Assembly: GCF_003931855.1 (NCBI RefSeq)
Contig: NZ_CP034248.1
Location: 2,728,001-2,792,000, forward strand
Reading direction: 5' to 3'
DNA: 64,000 nucleotides
Source of the DNA: Paenibacillus lentus
Lineage (GTDB): Bacteria > Bacillota > Bacilli > Paenibacillales > Paenibacillaceae
Shown here: positions 8,816 to 16,000 of the stretch, piece by piece
Position numbering within the stretch: position 1 is the first letter of the stretch
Layout of the letters: every line of letters begins with the position of its first letter
Notes under the pieces: model-generated
Database searches by the model: none
Told to the model about the DNA's origin: nothing
The model's input: only the letters and a program-made list of their open reading frames with translations
Translations under genes and position numbers: made by a program

Positions 8816-9844
8816 TTATGTTATTTTCGCAGCTTCAGCATCTATCTCTCTAACGGATTGCCTATAAATAATGTTGCCCTGGACCATGACTCGGCCAAAT
8901 CTGCGCTGTGGGTTCTCGATTTTATCCATAATAAATTTTACGGCGGACTTAGCCATTTGCTCGATATCCACTTCCACCGTGGTAAGCTGCGGCGTTGTCA
9001 GCGTTGCATAAATATCGTTATCAAAGCCGACGACGGAACAGTCTTCGGGGATACTGCAGCCCATCGATTTCAGCTTATCCACGAGTAGATAGGCGATTTG
9101 ATCGCAGTTGCACACAAAGGCGGTCGGCAAGGGATTGGGAAGCGAAATATCAATGAATTTTCCTTTTTCGTCCCGATCGTTCAGGATTAAATCCTGATCC
9201 AGGCGTATTCCGTGCTCCAGTAAGGATTTATAGTATCCGAGAAAGCGATCCTGAATGCTGCTGGTCGAGTAGATATTACCAACATAGGCAATTTTGCGAT
9301 GACCGTTGCGAATCAAATAATTTGTCATCTCGTAAGCTCCGTAAAAGTTATCAGTCACAATTGAATCGATATCCGCATGTTCATCATAGAAATCAAGAAA
9401 TATTTTTGGCAGATCCATATTTTGGACTGTTTCGATATACTTCTTGCAGATTTGACCTAGTACGATAATACCATCGACCTTTTTTTCATTGTAGACTCTC
9501 GGAAAGTTCAATTGCTCTTCATCTTCATTACTGAGGATGTTTAAAATGCCGAAATAGCCGTATTGATCCAAGAGCAGCGAGATTTGCTGGTACACGCGCA
9601 GATAGAAGGAATGGGACATCCCGGTGAACCGCTCGGGAATAAGCACGCCAATATTTTTAGATAAACCATCCTTAATGGATTTCGCCGCAGAATTATAACG
9701 GTAACCCATCTCTCCGGCTAAAGCTTTGATCTTCTGCTTAAGCTCCTCGCTAACGCCTTCTTTATCGTTAAGTGCTTTGGATACCGTCACACTGCTGACA
9801 CCTAGCTTATTGGCGATATCCCGCATGGTAATGTTGCTTTTCAT
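8816..9844 (-). CDS. LacI-family transcriptional regulator (mannan locus, second copy)
   Basis: The 342-residue protein has a LacI helix-turn-helix (ITMRDIANKLGVSSVTVSKAL, residues 5-25) and a sugar-binding effector domain with IGVLIPERFTG, VDGIIVLGQI, YVGNIYSTSSIQDRFLGY and SVVGFDNDIYATLTTPQLTTV. The start at 9844 is preceded by AGGTGA and gives the normal family N-terminus; an ATG 51 bases upstream would add 17 atypical residues. It is divergent from the ABC-transporter operon, so it is the likely local repressor of that operon and perhaps of itself. Confidence 0.9.
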   Translation of the reverse strand: MKSNITMRDIANKLGVSSVTVSKALNDKEGVSEELKQKIKALAGEMGYRYNSAAKSIKDGLSKNIGVLIPERFTGMSHSFYLRVYQQISLLLDQYGYFGILNILSNEDEEQLNFPRVYNEKKVDGIIVLGQICKKYIETVQNMDLPKIFLDFYDEHADIDSIVTDNFYGAYEMTNYLIRNGHRKIAYVGNIYSTSSIQDRFLGYYKSLLEHGIRLDQDLILNDRDEKGKFIDISLPNPLPTAFVCNCDQIAYLLVDKLKSMGCSIPEDCSVVGFDNDIYATLTTPQLTTVEVDIEQMAKSAVKFIMDKIENPQRRFGRVMVQGNIIYRQSVREIDAEAAKIT

Positions 9845-9869
9845 GATTTCACCTACTTTCGTTTCATAC

Positions 9870-9883
9870 AAAGTTATAACTTT
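9870..9883. promoter_or_regulatory. Palindrome in the leader of the second LacI-type gene
   Basis: AAAGTTATAACTTT is a perfect 14-bp inverted repeat 26-39 bases before the regulator start codon, a position where bound repressor would block elongation. It could be an autoregulatory operator, but it is AT-rich and lacks the central CG usual for LacI-family sites. Confidence 0.3.
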
Positions 9884-10131
9884 AAATTTAACCATCTACA
9901 GGTAGTATACAATTATATTTTTAAAAGATAAAGAAAGTTTATTAATTTATTAGCTAATCGTAAACTTAAAATAAAACCGAATTCATTAAGGTTCGCAAGT
10001 GTTCCGAAGGTTAATGTATCTTTTTCAAAGAAATTACTTGAAATTTATCTATTAGTCGAATTAGTCGAAAAAAATCTAAGGGAGTATTATTGATAACGGT
10101 GTGTTAAACATAATTTAATAAAATTAAATGA

Positions 10132-10183
10132 TTGACGAGTAAGCGCATTCAGTATAATATTAATATTGTGAGTTACCGATAAC
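10132..10183 (+). promoter_or_regulatory. ABC-operon promoter with cre-like site and LacI-type operator
   Basis: TTGACG (10132-10137) is followed by TATAAT (10153-10158; 15-bp spacer) or the overlapping TAATAT (10155-10160; 17-bp spacer). The spacer holds AGTAAGCGCATTCA (10138-10151), which matches the CcpA cre consensus TGNAARCGNWWNCA at all but the first position. GTTACCGATAAC (10172-10183), a near-palindrome with a central CG as in LacI-family operators, lies just downstream of the expected start site. This suggests glucose repression plus specific repression. Confidence 0.6.
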
Positions 10184-10213
10184 TTAATTTTACTTTAGAG
10201 AGGGGTTACAACA

Positions 10214-11548
10214 GTGAAAAAAGGCAAAGCAATCATGGGTTTATTGGCTTTGACGCTCGTGCTGGGAATGCTCGCTGGCTGCGGCAGCAAAGGCAATAAC
10301 AGCGCGGCGAACGGTGGGACAAGCAGTGCAGGATCAAGCGATGATGGGGGAATAAAGGGTGAGATCACCGTAATTACACAAAGAACAGATATTGTGGATA
10401 CGGTGTTCAAAGAGTACGCTGCTGAGTTTAACAAAGAATACCCAGATGTGAAAGTAAAGTTTCAAGCTCTTTCCGATTATGAAGGCCAAATTACGGTCCG
10501 AATGAGCTCTGACGATTATGGAGATGCACTGCTGCTCCCAACGAGCATTCCACTGGAGGACACGCCGCAGTTTTTTGAACCGCTGGGTAGCTTGGAGGAA
10601 ATGAGCAAGGAATATATCGGGCTGGAAGAGAGAACCGTTGATGGCAATGCTTATGGAATTCCAACTGCGATTAACTTCTCGGGTGTTTTGTACAACAAGA
10701 AAGTGTTTGAAGATGCTGGCATAATGACAGCTCCAAGAACGCCGGAAGAATTTCTGGCAGCATTGAAAGCGATTAAGGAGAAAGGCGACGCGATTCCACT
10801 GTATACAAATTATGCTGACGGCTGGCCGTTGACGCAATGGGAATCTGTCCTGACAACGGTGGCGGGCGATGTGGATTATGTCAATGTGACACAGCCGAAC
10901 ACCGACGACAACTTTACACCAGGACAACCTCACTATGAGTTGTACAAAGTAATGTATGATGCTGTCGAACAAGGACTAATTGAGAAAGATCCAACGACGA
11001 CGAACTGGGAAGGGTCCAAGTCTGATCTTGCTAACGGTAAAATTGGTGCAATGGTAGTAGGTTCCTGGGCGATTGAACAAGTACAGGAGCAGGCGCCTAA
11101 TCCGGGTGACATTGCCTACATGCCGTTTCCTACGAATGCTAAAGAGATCATCATGCCATTGGCGGCTGACTATACATTAGGTATTAACAAGCATAGCAAG
11201 AACAAGGAAGCTGCTAGAGCATGGATAGACTGGTTTATTAAGAAGTCAGGTTATCCGACTGAGATAGCGGGCGGAATGAGTCCGGTAGTGGGGGCTGCAC
11301 TTCCAGACACTCTTAAGCAATTCGAGGGCACGGATGTTAAGTTTGAGCTGCAGACTCCGGCACAGCCAGGTCAGGAGGGCTGGGTTGACAAGATCGATAA
11401 GGATGCAGAAATCGGCTTATGGCAGCCTGACTTCAAGAAACGGATCATTGAAGCAGCAGTCGGCAATCGTAAAGAATCATTCGATGACATTATGAAAGAA
11501 CTAAACGATGCATGGGTGAAATCACGGGCAAAAGTAACGCAGCAATAA
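10214..11548 (+). CDS. ABC transporter sugar-binding lipoprotein (family 1)
   Basis: The 444-residue protein has a lipoprotein signal peptide ending in LAGC (Cys23), followed by a Gly/Ser/Asn-rich tether. The mature part is a two-lobe solute-binding protein (SBP_bac_1 type): ITVITQRTDIVDTVFKEYAAEF, NAYGIPTAINFSGVLYNKKVFEDAG, GKIGAMVVGSWAIEQVQ. The GTG start at 10214 follows GAGAGGGG. It leads the plus-strand operon with two permeases, a GH130 phosphorylase and an esterase, so manno-oligosaccharides are the likely ligand. No ATPase gene is present; a shared MsmX-type ATPase elsewhere is expected. Confidence 0.9.
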   Translation: MKKGKAIMGLLALTLVLGMLAGCGSKGNNSAANGGTSSAGSSDDGGIKGEITVITQRTDIVDTVFKEYAAEFNKEYPDVKVKFQALSDYEGQITVRMSSDDYGDALLLPTSIPLEDTPQFFEPLGSLEEMSKEYIGLEERTVDGNAYGIPTAINFSGVLYNKKVFEDAGIMTAPRTPEEFLAALKAIKEKGDAIPLYTNYADGWPLTQWESVLTTVAGDVDYVNVTQPNTDDNFTPGQPHYELYKVMYDAVEQGLIEKDPTTTNWEGSKSDLANGKIGAMVVGSWAIEQVQEQAPNPGDIAYMPFPTNAKEIIMPLAADYTLGINKHSKNKEAARAWIDWFIKKSGYPTEIAGGMSPVVGAALPDTLKQFEGTDVKFELQTPAQPGQEGWVDKIDKDAEIGLWQPDFKKRIIEAAVGNRKESFDDIMKELNDAWVKSRAKVTQQ

Positions 11549-11576
11549 GCGATCCGGATATCTTGCGGGTTGAAAC

Positions 11577-11612
11577 AAGAGGGGGACGCATGGAAATGCG
11601 TTTTCCTTCTCT
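11577..11612 (+). terminator. Hairpin between binding-protein and permease genes
   Basis: ACGCAT (11586-11591) pairs with ATGCGT (11596-11601) over a GGAA loop, extended by imperfect G-rich/pyrimidine pairing, and followed by a short pyrimidine run. It may act as a partial terminator or an RNA-stability element that keeps binding protein more abundant than permease. Confidence 0.4.
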
Positions 11613-11652
11613 ATTCGAAAAAAGACAGGAGCAAGACCTGGAGGTGTGAGTG

Positions 11653-12528
11653 GTGTTTGCAAACCTAAGCTACAAGACACAAAGACGAATCATAATAATC
11701 GCTTTCTCGCTGATTCCGGTCGTCTTATTATTCACGTTTGCTTATCTCCCCGTGTTCAATATGTTCAAATATAGTTTTACGAACTGGAATGGTTATAGTA
11801 AAACTTTCGATTATGTCGGATTTGAAAACTATAAAACCATATTTACAAATCCAAAATATTTTTCCGTCTTCAAGGTCAGTCTCTACTATTTTGGAGCGAC
11901 TTTCGTACAGATGGGATTAGCTCTTTATTTTGCTACTATACTTAGCTTTAACGTACGTTTTAAAAACTTTTTTAAAGGGGTTTTATTTTTCCCTTATTTG
12001 CTTAATGGGGTAGCCATCGGCTTTATATTCCTGGTCTTTTTCCGGCCGGACGGTACGCTCGATACGTTGCTTCAGGTTCTGGGACTTGGGCATTTATCGC
12101 AAGGCTGGCTATTGAATCCCAACATTATTAACATATCGCTCGCAGGCGCTTCCTTATGGCGGTATATGGGCTTCAATTTTATTATTTTTCTGGGAGCCAT
12201 ATCTTCCATCGGCAAAGATATTTACGAGGCGGCTGACATTGATGGCGCAAACCGCTGGCACCAATTCAAGCATATTATTCTGCCAAGCATCAAGCGAATA
12301 CTGCAGCTTAACTTAATTTTGGCGATTAGCGGCGCAATCAGCGCATTTGATATTCCATATATCATGACTGGAGGCTCGAACGGAAGTAACACCTTCGTTA
12401 TTCAAACGGTAGACGTTGCATTTAAATACAGTAAGCTGGGTCTTGCTTCGGCCATGGCCGTCGTGCTGCTCATTATCGTCATTCTCGTGACACTGCTCCA
12501 GCGGTTTCTGATTAAGGGGGATGATTGA
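11653..12528 (+). CDS. ABC transporter permease (MalF/UgpA type)
   Basis: About 291 residues with six membrane helices. The ABC permease EAA loop is visible (YEAADIDGANRWHQFKHIILP), which docks the ATPase. GTG codons occur at 11650 and 11653; the second sits 7 bases from GGAGGT and is preferred. It is the first of two permeases for the sugar importer. Confidence 0.9.
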   Translation: MFANLSYKTQRRIIIIAFSLIPVVLLFTFAYLPVFNMFKYSFTNWNGYSKTFDYVGFENYKTIFTNPKYFSVFKVSLYYFGATFVQMGLALYFATILSFNVRFKNFFKGVLFFPYLLNGVAIGFIFLVFFRPDGTLDTLLQVLGLGHLSQGWLLNPNIINISLAGASLWRYMGFNFIIFLGAISSIGKDIYEAADIDGANRWHQFKHIILPSIKRILQLNLILAISGAISAFDIPYIMTGGSNGSNTFVIQTVDVAFKYSKLGLASAMAVVLLIIVILVTLLQRFLIKGDD

Positions 12529-12529
12529 T

Positions 12530-13363
12530 ATGTACAAAATGAAATATGCATTAGGCAGTACGTTTAAGTACATGACTTTGTTTCTGGGCGCTTTCACGGC
12601 ACTATTACCGATTATCGTCGTATTCTTCTCATCCTTAAAAACGAATGCAGAATATGGTGCAACGAGTCCTTTGGACCCGCCTCAAAATTGGACGTATTTT
12701 GCAAACTACACGAAGGCGTTTGTTGATGGAAAAATGCTGCTTGGCTTCGGCAACACGATCTTTATTCTCGTTATATCCATTGCCGGAGCTACATTGATCG
12801 GATCCATGATTGCCTATGTGCTCAGCCGGTTTAAGTTCCGCGGAAGCAAGCTGCTTATGGGTGCGTTTCTGCTGGCAACTTTAATTCCAAGTGTAACGAC
12901 ACAAGTTGCAACGTTTAGAATCATCGATGCATTGGATCTGGTAAATACGCGATTTGCACCAATTCTTCTTTATTTAGGAACGGATATTATCGCTGTTTAT
13001 ATTTTCTTGCAATTTTTAGATACCATTTCTGAATCCCTGGATGAATCCGCAATGCTGGATGGCGCGTCCTACTTCACGATTTTCTTTAAGATTGTATTGC
13101 CGCTGCTGGCACCTGCGATTGTAACGGTCATCATTGTGAAGGGGGTTAATGTCTATAACGATTTCTATACCCCATTCCTTTATATGCCTGGTGAGAATTT
13201 GCAGGTGATATCGACCGCTCTGTTTAAATTTAAGGGACCCTACGGTTCACAGTGGGAGGTCATATGCGCGGCGATCATGATTACAATCATTCCTATTCTT
13301 GTCGTATTTCTCGCCTTGCAAAAATATATTTATAACGGTTTTGCGCAGGGTTCTGTGAAATAA
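12530..13363 (+). CDS. ABC transporter permease (MalG/UgpE type)
   Basis: The 277-residue protein has six predicted membrane helices and the EAA-type loop LDESAMLDGASYFTIFFKIVLPLL. The ATG at 12530 lies 9 bases after AAGGGGG; an in-frame ATG at 12521 is too close to the ribosome site. The gene starts directly behind the stop of the first permease, so the two are translated together. It forms the translocation pore with the preceding permease. Confidence 0.9.
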   Translation: MYKMKYALGSTFKYMTLFLGAFTALLPIIVVFFSSLKTNAEYGATSPLDPPQNWTYFANYTKAFVDGKMLLGFGNTIFILVISIAGATLIGSMIAYVLSRFKFRGSKLLMGAFLLATLIPSVTTQVATFRIIDALDLVNTRFAPILLYLGTDIIAVYIFLQFLDTISESLDESAMLDGASYFTIFFKIVLPLLAPAIVTVIIVKGVNVYNDFYTPFLYMPGENLQVISTALFKFKGPYGSQWEVICAAIMITIIPILVVFLALQKYIYNGFAQGSVK

Positions 13364-13396
13364 ATAAATGATTATTTTTGGAAGGAGAATTATATC

Positions 13397-14419
13397 ATGG
13401 CAGAGGTTCGTATTATTGGAGAGAAATTAACAAACATCCCTTGGCAGGATAAGCCGGAGGGCGCAGTGGGGCCTGTATGGAGACATAGCGATAATCCTGT
13501 GATCCAGAGAAACCCGGCGAAAGGTATCGCCCGTATTTTCAATAGTGCTGTACTGCCCTTTGATGGGCGCTTCGTCGGTGTATTCCGTGCAGAAACAATT
13601 AACGGCCGGCCTCATCTTCATCTTGGCTGGAGCGATGATGCATTGAACTGGTCGATTGAAGAAGAGCGCATTAATTTCGTGGATGAGAGCGGCAAGCCGT
13701 TTCAACCGAACTATGCTTACGATCCGCGTCTCGTAGAGGTAGAAGGAACTTATTACATTATTTGGTGTACGGATTTTTACGGTGCCGCGATTGGTGTAGC
13801 GAAAACGGATGACTTCAAAACTTTTGTACGCTTGGAAAATCCATTTTTACCGTTTAACCGCAATGGCGTACTTTTTCCGCGTAAAATCAATGGCAACTTT
13901 GTGATGCTCTCTCGTCCGAGTGATAGTGGACATACGCCGTTTGGCGATGTGTTCCTCAGCGAAAGCCCGGATTTTGTTTACTGGGGCAAGCATCGTCATG
14001 TGATGTCTAAAGGCGGTCAAGGCTGGTGGCAATCGGTAAAAATCGGCGGTGGTCCGGCTCCGATTGAGACGACTGAGGGCTGGCTTATGTTCTATCACGG
14101 TGTAACCGGCACCTGTAATGGACTCGTATACAGCATGGGCGCAGTTATTCTTGACCGTGACGAGCCGTCCAAAGTCAAATATCGTTCCGCTAATTATGTG
14201 CTAACACCGGAGGAATGGTATGAGGAGCGAGGCTTTGTTAGCAATGTCGTATTCCCTTGTGCCACGCTGCATGATGCTGAAACCGGGCGAATCGCCATCT
14301 ATTATGGTGCGGCAGATACCTATGTAGGTGTTGCGTATACGACAGTACAGGAAATTGTAGATTATGTGATCGCCACGAGTGAAGAAGTCGCTGACGATGC
14401 AGAAATCGGGATCATGTAA
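13397..14419 (+). CDS. Beta-1,4-manno-oligosaccharide phosphorylase (GH130 subfamily 2)
   Basis: The 340-residue cytoplasmic propeller enzyme has signatures NSAVLPFDGRFVGVFRAE, PNYAYDPRLVEVEG, GGGPAPIETTEGWLMFYHG and SNVVFPCA. Asp109 in AYDPRL is the expected catalytic Asp. This differs from the GH130_1 protein of the same locus, and the subfamily phosphorolyses manno-oligosaccharides (or mannosyl-GlcNAc) to mannose 1-phosphate. In this setting manno-oligosaccharides are the better guess; the exact acceptor is inference. The ATG follows GGAAGGAGAA and lies 33 bases behind the permease. Confidence 0.85.
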   Translation: MAEVRIIGEKLTNIPWQDKPEGAVGPVWRHSDNPVIQRNPAKGIARIFNSAVLPFDGRFVGVFRAETINGRPHLHLGWSDDALNWSIEEERINFVDESGKPFQPNYAYDPRLVEVEGTYYIIWCTDFYGAAIGVAKTDDFKTFVRLENPFLPFNRNGVLFPRKINGNFVMLSRPSDSGHTPFGDVFLSESPDFVYWGKHRHVMSKGGQGWWQSVKIGGGPAPIETTEGWLMFYHGVTGTCNGLVYSMGAVILDRDEPSKVKYRSANYVLTPEEWYEERGFVSNVVFPCATLHDAETGRIAIYYGAADTYVGVAYTTVQEIVDYVIATSEEVADDAEIGIM

Positions 14420-14546
14420 TAGATTTAAAGAAAAGCCCGATCAAATTCTCGTATCATCTAGAGTATTCACAACGAATTAATCAGCAGAGGATGGATTCCT
14501 TCTTAACATAGAGGAGATTCCGTCTTCCCATTTTAGGGGGCATAAC

Positions 14547-15509
14547 ATGATGGGGAATGATATGAGCTTAGCGGAATTGAAGCAATATGGGGGCAAAAGT
14601 TCACGGCCTGCAGATTTTGACTCTTATTGGAAGCGTGCGCTACAGGAGCTTGAAGCCCAGCCGCTTGAGTACGAATTGGTTCCCGCTGGATTTACCAGTC
14701 CATTGGCGGATTGTTATCATCTTTATTTTACCGGAACAGGTGGGGCGAGGATTCACGCCAAATTTGTCAAGCCGAAAAATTTGACTAGCAAGGGGCCGGG
14801 TATGGCGATGTTCCACGGTTATTCTTGTGATAGCGGCGATTGGTCGGATAAGGTGAATTATGCGGCACATGGCATTACGGTGCTAGCGATGGATTGCCGA
14901 GGTCAGGGCGGTTTGTCCGAAGACAACTTAACAGTACAGGGCACGACGATCCGTGGCCATATTATCCGGGGGATTGATGATCCGAATCCTGATAAATTGT
15001 ATTTTCGCAATGTCTTCCTGGATACGGTGCAGACGGTAAGAATTCTGATGAGTATGGAGTATGTTGATCCAGCGAGGATCGGTGTGCACGGACTTTCACA
15101 GGGCGGCGCGCTTGCCATAGCGTGTGCCGCGCTTGAACCCAGAGTCAAACTGGCTGTCCCTGTATATCCTTTTTTGGCCGATTACCGCAGAGCTTGGGAA
15201 CTGGATATTACCACTTCTGCTTACGAAGAAATTCATTATTATTTCCGTTTCTTTGATCCGCATCATTTGCGTGAGGATGAAATTTTTACGAAGCTTGGCT
15301 ATATTGATATTCAAAATCTTGCTGACAGAATTGAGGCTAAGGTACTTTTCGTGACGGGACTTGCCGATACGATCTGTCCGCCGTCCACGCAATTTGCCGT
15401 TTATAACAAAATTCGTTCCGAGAAGGAGCTGCTAGTCTACCATGAATACGGTCACGAGTACTTGCCGTATTTGGGAGATCGAACATTACAGGCATTTCTG
15501 AAATTGTAA
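14547..15509 (+). CDS. CE7-family acetyl esterase (acetyl-xylan esterase/cephalosporin deacetylase type)
   Basis: The 320-residue alpha/beta hydrolase has the three CE7 marks: RGQ (CRGQGG, 118-120), the nucleophile Ser184 in HGLSQGG, and the C-terminal HE pair in YGHE (His303), with Asp274 in GLADTICPP as the acid. There is no signal peptide, so it probably removes acetyl groups from imported acetylated manno- or gluco-manno-oligosaccharides. The start follows AGGGGG; ATG codons at 14547, 14550 and 14562 are possible. It is the last gene of the transporter operon. Confidence 0.88.
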   Translation: MMGNDMSLAELKQYGGKSSRPADFDSYWKRALQELEAQPLEYELVPAGFTSPLADCYHLYFTGTGGARIHAKFVKPKNLTSKGPGMAMFHGYSCDSGDWSDKVNYAAHGITVLAMDCRGQGGLSEDNLTVQGTTIRGHIIRGIDDPNPDKLYFRNVFLDTVQTVRILMSMEYVDPARIGVHGLSQGGALAIACAALEPRVKLAVPVYPFLADYRRAWELDITTSAYEEIHYYFRFFDPHHLREDEIFTKLGYIDIQNLADRIEAKVLFVTGLADTICPPSTQFAVYNKIRSEKELLVYHEYGHEYLPYLGDRTLQAFLKL

Positions 15510-15657
15510 GGTGAAGAGAAAGAGTAGGGGAAATACGTTATTGAAGCGGATAGGGGTTCGAAACTTCGGTACAGGTTTAGAGTTTAGAATCAGTCAATTC
15601 TAACGAAGAGTCATTGCCTGGATCATACAATGGGCAACCCAGGCGTGGAATGGTTCG

Positions 15658-15685
15658 CTAAGCTATATATCACTAAGCTATATAT
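15658..15685. repeat. Two copies of CTAAGCTATATAT
   Basis: The 13-mer occurs at 15658-15670 and 15673-15685, separated by two bases. The second copy runs into a TATAAT-like box (15683-15688), so the repeat may sit in a promoter. Confidence 0.8.
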
Positions 15686-15715
15686 AATAGAAGAAACTGA
15701 TGCAAGCGCAAATGT

Positions 15716-15811
15716 ATGACGCTCGCTGTTATGATGGGAAGTCTTGCGGTGATCGGTTGGATCATGGCAGAATTCTTGTTAAACTACAGCGAGTGCATAA
15801 GCAATACCTGA
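15716..15811 (+). CDS. Possible 31-residue single-span membrane peptide
   Basis: The frame reads MTLAVMMGSLAVIGWIMAEF and continues to 31 residues, with one strongly hydrophobic segment. It lies between a TATAAT-like box (15683-15688) and a strong terminator (15846-15890), and an overlapping 41-codon frame from 15712 is also open. There is no good ribosome site and the same bases form a stable inverted repeat, so a non-coding RNA is equally plausible. I do not recognise the peptide. Confidence 0.2.
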   Translation: MTLAVMMGSLAVIGWIMAEFLLNYSECISNT

Positions 15812-15845
15812 AGCTGATTGGCTCCAGGTGCCTGTAAGGCGATAA

Positions 15846-15890
15846 CCCCCGATGTCAGGTTAAGAATCCTGGTATCGGGGATTCTTTTTG
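15846..15890 (+). terminator. Strong terminator upstream of lepA
   Basis: CCCCGATgtCAGG (15847-15859) pairs with CCTGgtATCGGGG (15868-15880) and is followed by ATTCTTTTTG. It lies about 340 bases after the CE7 stop codon, so it either ends a long 3' tail or ends a separate short transcript. Confidence 0.85.
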
Positions 15891-15931
15891 TATAGCGGTC
15901 TTTATTTCCGAATCTCCATCTAAAGCCAATA

Positions 15932-15960
15932 TTGCTGAGGACTCCTATAACTGATATAAT
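15932..15960 (+). promoter_or_regulatory. sigma-A promoter of lepA
   Basis: TTGCTG (15932-15937), a 17-bp spacer and a perfect TATAAT (15955-15960) lie about 40 bases before the start codon. Confidence 0.65.
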
Positions 15961-16000
15961 AAATTGATTATACTTCTAAGGATTTGTGGTGGGGGTAACA

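Larger units (their letters stand above)
15510..15985. other. Long intergenic stretch before lepA
   Basis: About 475 bases without a confident gene. It contains a 15-bp-period tandem repeat (15658-15685), a 10-bp inverted repeat enclosing 56 bases (15720-15729 with 15786-15795), short ORFs starting at 15712 and 15716, a strong terminator (15846-15890) and the lepA promoter (15932-15960). The first 130 bases show nothing recognisable. Confidence 0.7.

Noticed and set aside
15555-15564. GGTTCGAAAC, similar to a tRNA T-loop
   Set aside because: No acceptor, anticodon or D-arm pairing can be built around it.
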